A DNA stretch of 64,000 nucleotides from Thermothelomyces thermophilus ATCC 42464 (Eukaryota > Ascomycota > Sordariomycetes > Sordariales > Chaetomiaceae), in the NCBI RefSeq assembly GCF_000226095.1, contig NC_016475.1, positions 3,782,001 through 3,846,000 of the forward strand. Reading direction: 5' to 3'. Position 1 is the stretch's first letter. The number at the start of each line of letters is the position of its first letter. Under the pieces are notes generated by a model, which was not told the DNA's origin, did not search any database, and saw nothing but the letters and a program-made list of their open reading frames with translations. A program made the position numbers and the translations under genes. This document shows positions 34,382 through 45,310 of this stretch, piece by piece.

Positions 34382-35695
34382 GGCGATACTTGTAGGTATC
34401 AAGAATGAATCTGACACCCTATAGTTAATGATGTGACTGAGGCTCAAGTCCTCCAAATGAAGGAAATGACGGATAGTCTCGGATCCTTTCTTTTGCGAGG
34501 AGATAAATGACCAAAATGGACAGTAAAGCTGGTGTGAAAACCTCGCCTCATCCCGAGCATTGGCATACGGAATTGTATGCGGTGCAGTGCAGTGCAACAA
34601 GGTTTCTGACGACCTGATATTCAAGGAAATCAGGCTCTCCAAACTCTCAAAGCAGTGCAATTGTGGCCGTGACTCCAGTTGCTTTCTCGAATTCCCCGAT
34701 GCCTTCGGACTCAAAGGCTCAAACCTGGAGCTTCTTGCCTGCTTATCTTCGTTTGGGATCCATGGAACCTTGATGGCCACCTTCCTCTCTCTTTGAAGCG
34801 TTCTCGCCTTTCATCCGAGCTTATCGCACTGGCTGGCATTGAGATCTCGGAAAGTCTCCCAATCTCTCCATGATTCGCATTTGTTCGCATTTGTTCAGAG
34901 AATGGTTACATATATTCACCTACGTAACCAGATCCAATTCAAGGAAAAAGAATATCAGCTTGTCAACTTTGGGTCGACCTGGAAAACGCAAGTTCGACCA
35001 GATAAAGTTCGAAACAGGGTTAGTCGCCTGCTCCCTGCAGTGAGTGAGTGAACAGCACAGTGGGCAAACCGGCACTTATTGCCGCCCTGCACTCTCAAGA
35101 ACCTTACAAAAGCCTGATAGTGAATCTTTGCAGTAACCCGGAAGGGCAAGGCCCCCTGTAGGCTCATCCGCAAGCGTGACAAGTGCTGGAGAAGGGCCAC
35201 GTTCTCGGCTGAAGCAAAACTTGCGTAGGCTAAGGTCAACGAGTGAGGCTCAGTAATGATATTAAGATCTCAATGGAAAAACATTTGTGAAACGGTATGC
35301 TGCAACCGGCCCTACAGAAAAGTCGACTCCGAGGCAGAAATCGAGAATGTTGAGATACCGAGAAACCATTGGACTCACGAGGAGCAGCATGCCTGAGATG
35401 AGCCATGCTTCATGATAGCCAACGAAGATATAGTGGTTCAAAGGCAAGGTTGCTTATCTGCACGACTCGGGCCCGAGAGTCTCGGCAAGGTCAGTAGTGC
35501 TTCTTTTTAGAACTATGCTCTTTCGACCGCGCGGTCTAATACGTGACTTTGCAGCGATGCAGTGAGGGGACTGACGTCAGGTTTTCATAGTCTTTCCCAA
35601 TCCTTCCCTCGTCCGCGCACTCGCATATCTAATGACCCAGTTCTGCCCAGCTAACTAGTTGATACCTCCTCATTACCTAACCACAAGTTCGTCTT
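34382..35695. other. Intergenic region
   Basis: This 1.3 kb lies between two minus-strand genes. Open frames are short and without domains. No RNA gene or repeat was recognised. Confidence 0.45.
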
Positions 35696-36799
35696 CTACG
35701 GCTCCCCCAAGACGCCGCATGTTTCCTCCGTCTTGTACCTCTTCGCGTTGAACAAGATGTCCGTCATCTCTCCATCCTCGAGCACCAGGGCCGGCTGCGT
35801 GACATTGTGCTCGACAGCGCCATACAGCATCCACCCGCTCAGGGGCCGCAGCGTGGCATGCTCCGCCGCCGCCTCCGCGGGGTCCCCTAGCCGCGTCAGC
35901 GCCTCCTCGTACCCGGGCGGGGCTCCCTGGGTGATCTGCTTGCCCAGGGCGCCTGCGGCGACGTAGGCGGGGAACTTGTCGCGGCCGCCAAAGTCCTTCA
36001 CGATGAAGGGCACGCGGGCGTAGCCGACGGGGGCGAAGGAAAGATCCAGGACGGGGTAGTCGACGTAGTCGAGGCGGAGGACGCTGGGGAGGTCGCGGGC
36101 ATTGGAGGGGCGAAGGGGCGGCCGGCGGTCCAGCTGGGCCAGCAGCTTATCCCAGTCGGCCCGCTCGCCCAGCAGGGTGACGGAGGGGATGCCGCAGACC
36201 TGCTTGCCGACGTACTTGAAGTAGGCCTGGGTCAGCCCCATCATGAGCACGTTGGCCGTCATGACGTCGCTCTCGGTCGCGGTGGAGTAGTCGGGAACGA
36301 TCCAGTCCAGGAGCCAGTCCTTCTTGACGCGCTTCTGGATCTCGTCCTTGAACCGGAGGAGCACGTCGTACCAGGTCAGGTCCTTGATGTAGATCTCCTC
36401 CCGGCCCTCGCGGTCCACAAAGAGCGAGCAGACCTCCTCGGCGTGCGAGATCATGCAGAAGTTCACCTGGACCAGGATGGTCAGCCACACCTCGTCCGGG
36501 CGCACCACGAGGTGCAGGTGCTCGCCCCAGGCCTCGATGGCGCCGCGGACGAACGAGTCGGCCGAGGGCTGGAGCCCCGTGGCGGCCGACAGGTTGGCGG
36601 CGGTCGGCGAGAGCGACATTAGGAGCAGCTCGGCGCTGTTGTTGAAGAACTCGTACGGCGCCGACCCGCGGAAGTAGTCGTCCTCGGAGGCGACCGCGGC
36701 CGGGCCCGTGTACGGCTTCGGCTCGGCGCCACCGGGGATGACGACGACCGCCGCGGTGGCGGCCGCGGCCGTCAGGAGGAGCCTGGGGAGCAGCTGCAT
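35696..36799 (-). CDS. Secreted DUF4419-like protein
   Basis: This is a single exon of 367 residues from the ATG at 36799, opening with a signal peptide (MQLLPRLLLTAAAATAAVVV). The body matches what I recall of the DUF4419 family: SFVRGAIEAWGEHLHLVVRP, DEVWLTILVQVNFCM, HAEEV, DWLLDWIVPDYSTATESD and GIPSVTLLGERADWDKLLAQLD. After this it jumps within about 20 residues to the late-domain region YPVLDLSFAPVGYARVPF and ends with LRPLSGWMLYG. The usual middle segment with a Gly-rich SGW motif appears to be missing, although the frame stays open. N-glycosylation sites (NNS, NLS, NVT) fit secretion. The family function is not known. It is the last host gene before the AT-rich block. Confidence 0.75.
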   Translation of the reverse strand: MQLLPRLLLTAAAATAAVVVIPGGAEPKPYTGPAAVASEDDYFRGSAPYEFFNNSAELLLMSLSPTAANLSAATGLQPSADSFVRGAIEAWGEHLHLVVRPDEVWLTILVQVNFCMISHAEEVCSLFVDREGREEIYIKDLTWYDVLLRFKDEIQKRVKKDWLLDWIVPDYSTATESDVMTANVLMMGLTQAYFKYVGKQVCGIPSVTLLGERADWDKLLAQLDRRPPLRPSNARDLPSVLRLDYVDYPVLDLSFAPVGYARVPFIVKDFGGRDKFPAYVAAGALGKQITQGAPPGYEEALTRLGDPAEAAAEHATLRPLSGWMLYGAVEHNVTQPALVLEDGEMTDILFNAKRYKTEETCGVLGEP

Positions 36800-37377
36800 C
36801 TTGGTTGTGTTGCGTTGTGTTGCCTTGGGTCTACTGCATACACGAGGAGGGAATGGAGCATGAAATCCACGCACTGGAGGATGGGGGTCTTTCCATTTTC
36901 TCGAGCCCACACTCGACTCAAGAACGGGAGGGGTCGCGGGAGTCCTCTTTTTGCCGTTTTGGGGGCCCTCTGAAGGATACAGAAAAACTAAAATACTTCG
37001 TATTGGCGTTGAATCACGCAAGCCAAGCCGCGGAGATGAGGTCTTGAGTAGCCTCGCAGGCCTGCTAAATTGGCCCTAATTACTGCCGTCTCTAGGCTTC
37101 GGATTGTGGGACCCCGCTGCAATGGAAAAGGCGTGCAGCTCATATACCTGCCCGGAGAACTTGTTCAAGGACAGTACATGTAATGTACGTGGATGTGTAT
37201 GTGAACAATACCTACCTAGGTACAAACAGCATTCTTTTGTGCATCACAAACTTCGAGGGGAAAAACAGGGAAAAAAAAAAAGAAACTGAGAGAGGGAGTC
37301 TTTCTAGTTGACCCTTTGAGGAAACTTCACAAACCGCTCGCTGCAGTTTAGATCTGGAAGGTGATTGTTATTAATTA
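36800..37377. other. Promoter flank and edge of the AT-rich block
   Basis: This is upstream sequence of the DUF4419-like gene running to the TA dinucleotide at 37376-37377, which serves as target site for the transposon that begins at 37378. No gene is seen. Confidence 0.5.
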
Positions 37378-38166
37378 AGTCGGACCCCCCATATACCGAC
37401 CACCCCCATTTTCCGACCGCTTGGCAAACCCACACCGCTTCCTCAACCCAACCACTTCAACTTACCATAACTCTACCAATTCCATACCAAACAAGCTCAT
37501 CTTTTAAATATATATTCGTTAGCTTATAATGGCTTATACTAAGTAGGATTTACAGGATATAATTATATAATACTAACAGGGTATTTAGTTATAATAAAGT
37601 ATCTATAAGGAATTTAGTATTCTAAGGATAACTTTCTATAACCGCCTCTATGGCTCTTAACTACATTTAATTACTTCCGAACTATGGTAATCTTTTAGCT
37701 AGGTATAAGAAGAACGACTTACTAAATAGGTTTTGATCTAGGCTGCCCTAGGTATCCTACTAACGTATACGTAAATTAGGGAGTTTACTAGCTATATTCT
37801 CTAGGTATAAGGAGTAAGCTATACGATAGTTAGAAAAGGCTAGTTAGCTTAGTTTCTTTATAGGAACCTTATTCTTAGAACCTAATAAGCCTATAAGATA
37901 GATTTAGTCCATATTAATAGCGCTACTAACTTAGTTATATATAATTAGTAGCTATAGCTAAGTATCCTAGCTATTAAGGGTATCTTACTAGTTAACTATT
38001 AGAATATAGATAAATATAGTATTATAGAAAGGTAGGGAACCAATAGTCTAATAGTTAGAAGTACCTAAATATATATAATTTAGTATAAAGCTCCTAGTTT
38101 ATATACCTAGACTTTATTCCTGAAGTATATCTCTATAATAGGGATATCCCTTCCTTTAGTCGTTAA
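37378..38166 (+). mobile_element. Fot1/pogo-like DNA transposon remnant
   Basis: It starts AGTCGGACCCCCCATATACC after a TA dinucleotide, as Fot1-type fungal elements do, with a further CCGACCACCCCC subrepeat. A frame from the ATG at 37529 begins MAYT, then after a stop DLQDII; further phrases such as QGI and KEFSI...FYNRLYGS match pogo-type transposases. The frame has stops of the CAG-to-TAG type throughout, as expected of RIP. The 3' end and right terminal repeat are not seen; the copy appears cut by the LTR element that follows. Confidence 0.7.
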
Positions 38167-38382
38167 TGCAGTACGTTATCTACAGACACGTCTATCATAT
38201 AAGGCTAGATAAGATAAGATCTATAGATCTAGCAAACAGGCTAGCAAACAGAGGGTTCTTTGTTCCTATCCTCTACTTATACAGAGCCATAGGGCCAGCT
38301 AACATAGGAAGAAGACATTGCTCTTTTAAACTATTTATAACTTACCAACTTTCTTCCGTCTATTGGAAACTATCTTCTATCA
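38167..38382 (+). repeat. E1 putative 5' LTR
   Basis: The end at 38382 is supported by the adjacent primer-binding-like TGGTAGCGG. The start at the TG of 38167 is a guess, since the 3' LTR lies outside the window and cannot be compared. Confidence 0.45.
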
Positions 38383-41300
38383 AATGGTAGCGGAAACTCT
38401 GCTCTAACCATCCAAAACTACTAGCACTGGAATTGAATCGCGTTGATGATCAGTTTAATACCACTTTCGCGATAGTTACGCTCTGTTTTGGTAACTTAGT
38501 AACCAAACCAGGCAATTCTATTATAACCACTATAAAACCTCTGTTCCTAGCGACTTAGTAACCAGGGCAGTCATCTATCCTCCTCTTATCTATTAACCCT
38601 ATCTTTATTTAACCTAGCGACTTGGTAACCGGTAGCTAGGCGAATCTTATATTAACCCTAGGATCTTTTCTTACAGAAGATCCTCTTCGATCTTCCTATC
38701 CTTTAAATACTCTTATTAAAAAACTAAATATTAGGGAACTGTCTAACTACGCTATAAGCGTTCTAAGGAGGCGTAATAAGATGCCTTATATACCGTAGGT
38801 ATAGCCGTTAGATTATAATCCTAAAGGTTAACTATAAGAAGAAGCTCCTCTATAGGAGCCGGAATTGCTACTTAAATTTGCTAATAAATATAAGTTATAG
38901 TAAGCTAAACCTAATAAGTTTAGTACTAATAAGGAGACGTTAGCTTAGTTAAATGGTAAGATAGATCTTTGGTTTGATTAGCTAAAGGAATAAACCGATT
39001 ATATTTCTAATAAGACTAAAGGAGCTATCTATAAGCTGTTATAGACGCTTGAAAAGAATCTTGCTGGGATAGATTATAACTTTGCTTACTACCTGTAAGA
39101 AGCTAAAGATCGAATTTCCTAGTGCTTAGAGAAATATATGGAAGAAACGATAGTACTATTAGCTAATCGTATCGAAGGGCTAGAAATCTATACTAATTAG
39201 TATAGTAATATACTTGGCTAAGTGATAACTTAAATAAAGGAATTGGTTAATATAATATATAGTATAGAGAGCGAGATCGATAATTAACTATCTAGTTATT
39301 AGTAATCTTCTTTTGACCTTACTAGACTTAGCACTATTATAGAAGAAGTATAATAAGTTAGCAATCTTGTAAAAGATATACGATATAATAGTAGTACTTT
39401 CCTTATACCCCCTAAGGGCATTAGTATCGGCTATTGTTATAATCTTAGCCGCCTTAAACGTATATAGCCTTCATATAAGATCTTATACTTTATAGCTAGT
39501 AGAGATAGAGAACCTAGTTCCTCGAGCTCTAACGACGGCGATGACGAGCTATCTAACTATTACTAACCTTTAGGTAACTAGAATCTAGGACGCCATCGTA
39601 GCGCTCTATACCCTAGTAATAGTAATGGTAATAATAGTGGCGGTAATAATAGTAATAATAGTAATAATAGTAATGGATATCATAGATACGAGTCTATATA
39701 TAATACTACTATAAGTATATAGAGCTATTTAGACTTTAAGATTAAAAGGGACGATATTAACTAATTTAATCCTTCTTTCCCTAACCTATATTCCTTAGGT
39801 ATTATTAACGATAGTAAGAATCTAGTATTTACTAATGTCTATTACTTTGCTAACTATATTAAAACCTTCCTAGAAAGCGACTCTAATAATAATATTAAGA
39901 TATAGATTCTATCCTTCTTCTAAACTCTTCTTAGTAGTCTAGCTATCATTTAGTAGACTAACGAGTTAAACGGCTTTACGTGTAGATAATTATATAAACT
40001 AGGTCTTCGAGCTATTATAGATCGACTATAGGAACGCTTTATACCTAACGCTATAACTGCCACTTGCAAGTTTAACGAAGCCTACCTATATTTAAAGGAT
40101 ATTGCGAAGGACGAGTAAGCGCTTAGTTTCTTTATTTAGAAGATACTTTGTTAGGTACGCTTAATACGTATACTTAACGAATATAATGATAACTAGCAAG
40201 AAGTTATAGTTTAAGTCTAGTTAGCTATAGACCTCTATATTAAGTAGTATTTAGATCCTCCCTAGTAATACTCCTTACTTGGTAGATATATATAGTATAT
40301 CGAGTAGTCTTGATCTATCGTTCTAGCGGCCGCTCTTAACTACTACCTATATCTATGGAAAAGGTTATCTATAGACGGCAAATTAAAGTCTCCTAGAGCT
40401 AAAGACAAGGGCTTGTATAAGCCTACATACCGTAACGCTAATCGACCTCGATAATTTGCTTATAGATATAACAAGTCTCCTAAATATGACTAGCGCGACC
40501 GCGGATTTAACCATAATCGCGAGTTTAATCGTAATTACGGATTCGACTATAACTATAACTAGGATTGCCGTGACTAGGATCACTATAACTAGGATCGCCG
40601 TAAGTAGGGCAATTGTAGCCAAAAGCAAGTCAGATTTAGCAAGGATGACCGCTAGCGAAAGGAATATCGTGACCGTGCCTACTTTGCTAAAGAAGCTAGC
40701 GATAGCTCCAAGCTAGATCAATCTGACGTATAATCGGCCAAAAGTACCCCTGAATCTGGATCCGAATCTTTAGGTAGCGATACTAGTATCGTATACCTCA
40801 TTCTAGACTTGTAACTTACTTACTATAAGTGCTACAAATCCTTTAGCTTGTATATTAAACTATATACTTACGTTAAGCAATATCGTAGAACTAGTCCTCT
40901 TCCTTCTGTCTATAACTATAAAGCTAATCTTATAGACTTGGCTTGCTATATCTATAGTTTTTATAATACTACTCTAGAATCGCGAAATACCCTCTTCTAG
41001 TACCTGAAATCTTATAAAGATGCAAAATCTAGCAGCATTCGCTGCCTAGTAGATCCTTCTACTTTAAACTATTAGTTAGATCTGCCTACTTTGCCGCCGG
41101 AAAACGTATACTAAGCTATAGACGTACTACCTATTATATCGCTGGCAGACATTATAGTAAAATTATACTAGGTCAGGGACGTACCTCTTAGGCATATGCC
41201 TGACCGCTACGGTTTACCGCTAGGATATACTTATCTACGCGTTAGGGTATACTATAAACCTATAGATCGTAAAGTAATAGAAGTATACCTGGATCCTAGC

Positions 41301-44077
41301 GCTAGCCGCTCTCTAATCGACTATATATTCCTATAGCAATTAAACTACTAGATCGAACGACGTAAGGGCAGAGTCAAAGGCGTAGGAAACGCTATATTAA
41401 GCCTTAACAAATAGGCGTCCTTTAATATCTACTTGCTAGGTATAGAAAACGGTACTCCTACCCTGGCTAAGTTTACCTATATAGTATAGGTTGTCGATTC
41501 TCTAGTACTAAATCTTCTAATAGGTAACAAATTCTTAGATTCTTATAACGCAAATATCGACTATTAATATAAGAAAGTCAAATTGTAGTTATTTAACTTC
41601 TGCTTTCCTTTTTCTATATATATATACTTCATACCTTATATATAGAAGGTTAAAACCACTCGCGAAATCACTCTCCTGCCTAACTAATGGGCAATGGTGC
41701 CTATTAAGTATAAGCCTCTCCTAATAGGTCGTGCCTTTATATTTAACTTGGCTTACGTAGCCATCTATAACTTTGTTATAGATACGAAGACTCTAAAGGT
41801 TGTACCTATTGAAAATACTATATAAGGAACGCTATATATCCCGAAGAGGCACCCTATCGGAAGGATCAAAGAAATGGAAGACAGTAGCTACTTTGCCTAT
41901 TCATAGAATACTGCTTTCTATATAGTAGTAATCGTAACTACCACTTTAACGATAGCTATACCTATAGTAGCAAACGACGTTAACCCTATATTAGTAATTA
42001 CTAATTAATGTAACGTTATACTAGTCAATACTTACTTTGATTTGAACCACTATTTAGGTATAATCCTCGAAGGTAGTTACGTCCCTATAAAGCCTCTTAT
42101 AACTATAGCCTTATTTGCAGCCTCTGATAACGTAAATTCGGACATTCCTATTAGCGACTTCGTCTTCTAACTTGCCTAGTAATCTCAACCTTTTCTACCA
42201 TAGGATATTTCGCCAGGAGCGATCCTAGGAGCTGATGACATAGAACATAAGCCACGTATACCTAAGAAGTATTCTATACTAGGATTAAAGATACCCGGCT
42301 CCCTACCTAAGATCATTACTAATAATAGCGTCTATATCTACATAAGTGACCTAATACTAGTACAGAAGTTCGCTAACTTAGTTAATAGATTTCTATAGCT
42401 CTAGAACGACACTAGTCTAATTGATATACCGTAAAACGAATAGATGAAAGTGCCACTTATAGAAGGGTGGTAACACTAAAAAGTACGCTCCTATATATAC
42501 CCGTTAAGCTAGAGGGATAGGGAAGTCCTAGACAAAACCTTCGACGCCCTCTATTAATAGGGTAAACTACGGTTCGCAAAAGACGCTACTCCTTTCGCCT
42601 ATCCTGTTTTCGTAGTCTGGCGCACCGTCAAGGGTATCGCCAAGGGTCGTGTCGTCATCGATCTACGTAGTCTAAATAAGGTTACCGTTCCTAATAACTA
42701 CCTATTACTACTATAGTCAGAGATCATTATAGCTCTATATAGAAAGAAGTTTATTATAGTAATTAATGTAACGTCATTTTTCTATTAGTTTGGTATATAT
42801 TCTCCCTATCGTAACAGATTTACATTAATTAGTCCCTATAGTCTAGAATAGCTAACTATAATACTAATAAGGTATTATAATTTACCTATATATATATAAT
42901 GGTTCATAGATTAGCTATTATAACTATATTCCTCCTATTGTTACACGTTTATTAACGATATTATTATCTTCTTAGATATAGCTAAGGATTATATATAGCA
43001 CCTAAGGACGATCTTTACCCTGTTCTAAAGGAAGAATATCGCTATCTCGCTTACTAAATCATATATCGGCTACCTAAATATAAAACTACTTGGCTTTTAT
43101 ATAGATAGTCTTAGCCTTACTAATACGGATTAGCGTATTAAAGCGTTTAAGTAGTTATCCTTTCTATATACGTTAAAAGCGCTGGAATAGTACTTAGGCA
43201 CTACTAGTTTCCTTCGACACTTAATTCTATACTATATAAAGATCGCTAAGCCACTTTAGAAACGTAAGACTAACTTGCTTACGTATAGCTATAAGTCTAG
43301 CGAGCTAGAAGTTAGTAACCATACCTAGAGGATAGGCTACTATAGCTATACTTCCTTCGAGCTAACTAAGCAGGAAGAAGTATCCTTTATAGCCCTGTAA
43401 GAGGCTATATATTACGAGAACCCGACTATCCTCTACCACTTTAATCCTAACAAGCAGCTATATATTTAACTCGACGGCTATTTAGAACGCGGATTTAGCG
43501 TTATAGTCTTCTACACTCGTGATAGATACGACTAGCGCCTAGGCAACCCTATCCTAGCTAACCAAGTGCTACCAATAATATTATTAAGCCGCCTATTAAC
43601 AAAGGCTAAGATACGATACAGACCCTCTGAACAGGAAGTCGCTTATCTAGTCTAGGTAATTCATAAACTATGTATAATAGTCTATTTGGCGTGTATACTA
43701 GTTATCATTCTAACTAACCATACTACTATACGTAGTATTATAGAATAAACTAATCTAGATACAAGTTCTACCGACCATGCCAACTGTCGCCTAATTAACG
43801 CGTCTATCTACCTGTCGTAGTACAACCTTAAAGTCTACCATCTTCCTAGAAGACTTAACTTCGTACCAGACGTATTAAGCAAATTAAGCGCTTTAGGAGA
43901 CCCCAAACCTTCTAAATGCCTAGATAGAGTAGCTATACTTAATGACGTTTAGTTCGCTTTCGCCAAAGCACAGATAGATCCGGATCTTAAGGTAAAGTTC
44001 GTTAACGGCTATAAGGCTAATACTAAGTATACCCCTATTATAGAAGATTTGAAAAATAACCATATAGATAGGACTAT
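38167..44077 (+). mobile_element. E1: Ty3/Gypsy LTR element, left part (fossil)
   Basis: This is a plus-strand Gypsy-type element of a different family from E2-E5. A putative 5' LTR (38167-38382, TG...CA) is followed two bases later by a TGG-starting primer-binding-like site at 38385. Regions with family resemblance, in order, are gag (about 38850-40720), protease (41280-41560), reverse transcriptase (42560-43170), RNase H (43360-43760) and the start of integrase (from about 43930). It is interrupted at 44077 by E2 and resumes at 51664. It is broken many times and strongly AT-biased. Old relative to E2 and E4, which sit inside it. Confidence 0.75.
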
Positions 44078-44523
44078 TATGACAAACCTAACTCAGACTT
44101 CTTCTAAAAGGGTTCAGACGAAGGTAGATTGAGCGGGACAAGCAGGCAGGTCGTCTAAAGGATTCGGTAAAGCCAAAGGGTTCATAACAACACTAGAGTT
44201 GTCTCTCATAGTAATTAGCAATACTTGGTATAAGTACTGTAATTGTAATTATTACCACTAGTGAACTTTCAGAGTCTACCTAACGAGTGACTAGCTAGCT
44301 ATATATATATAATTATCTATCCCTCTTTAATAGTTATTACTAGTACTATTTCTCCTTTTACTCCGTGATTCCGCGTTGTTAACGGTGACATGTTATTATT
44401 ACTAGTGAAGACCTTAGTCTTGGCGGTAATAATCTTCTGATTGGTCCGTCAAGTGATTGGCTGTCGGAATGTCCCGCGTCCTGGCTATAGCCTGCCAGGC
44501 CGTCTATATGCTTATCCGTGACA
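44078..44523 (-). repeat. E2 left (3') LTR
   Basis: It is 446 bases long and pairs with 51218-51663. It is less AT-shifted than its partner. Confidence 0.9.
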
Positions 44524-44639
44524 CGATGCCCTTCCTTTAAGGCTTTCGACCTGAAAGCCCTCTTAGGCCGTTTTAAATAGTGCTAACACCCTTTGCTTAT
44601 AAGTATTATATTCTTCCTATTTCTACGTTGTGGTCGCTA

Positions 44640-45310
44640 TATTAATTAAATACCAATAGAGAAACGGAAGTCGCTTTCTATACGTTACTATGCTTCCCTT
44701 GCTTAGAATATTGCTAAGAACGGTTTTGTCGTTATGCCTTGCTCTTAATACGTATTATAAGGCCTTGTCTGTGAAATGATCGTGTATATAAAGCGTTATA
44801 AGGCCTATATTTGTCAAGGTCGTTCTTACAATAGCTTTAGCATCTTGCTTTCTTCTTATAAGCTTATCTCCCTTTTTTTTTTTTTAAGTGTAATTCCTAA
44901 TATTCATTCTAGTAGATCGCATTCTCTAGGAGTAGTATTATATTAAGGATACTAAATATTGTGCTAAACTTAAGCTAGATAAATCCTAATACCATCTAGA
45001 AGAAGCCTAGCACGAGTTGTCCGAAAAGCTTATACGGCTCTAGTATCTTTATTAGTAGAAGGAGTTTTTAGTAGAGAAAGGTGCCGATATAGTAGTATGT
45101 GGTCTATCGACCTTAGACAAGTTAGAGGCGGTTAAGCGGTAAGAGCGGTAAAAGGCGCCTACTATACCCTTGTTAGAGATTAATAATACTATTGATACTA
45201 TTGACTAGGGCATCGTCTTTAGTTCTATCCTAGGTTTTCCTTTAGTTAATCCGGATTCTACTAGTAGAACTATTCTAATTTCTTAGGGTAGTTTAGGTTC
45301 TTAATAGGTT
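44640..45310 (+). other. E2 antisense accessory gene remains
   Basis: This region lies between the chromodomain and the 3' LTR and reads opposite to the element. It shows a Cys-rich part followed by a charged, coiled-coil-like part. Related regions are in E3 and E5. It is broken. Confidence 0.45.

Noticed and set aside
38430-38483. tRNA-like sequence on the minus strand
   Set aside because: A-box and B-box resemblances are present, but acceptor and T stems do not pair properly. It is more likely leader sequence of E1 or an old tRNA-derived scrap.
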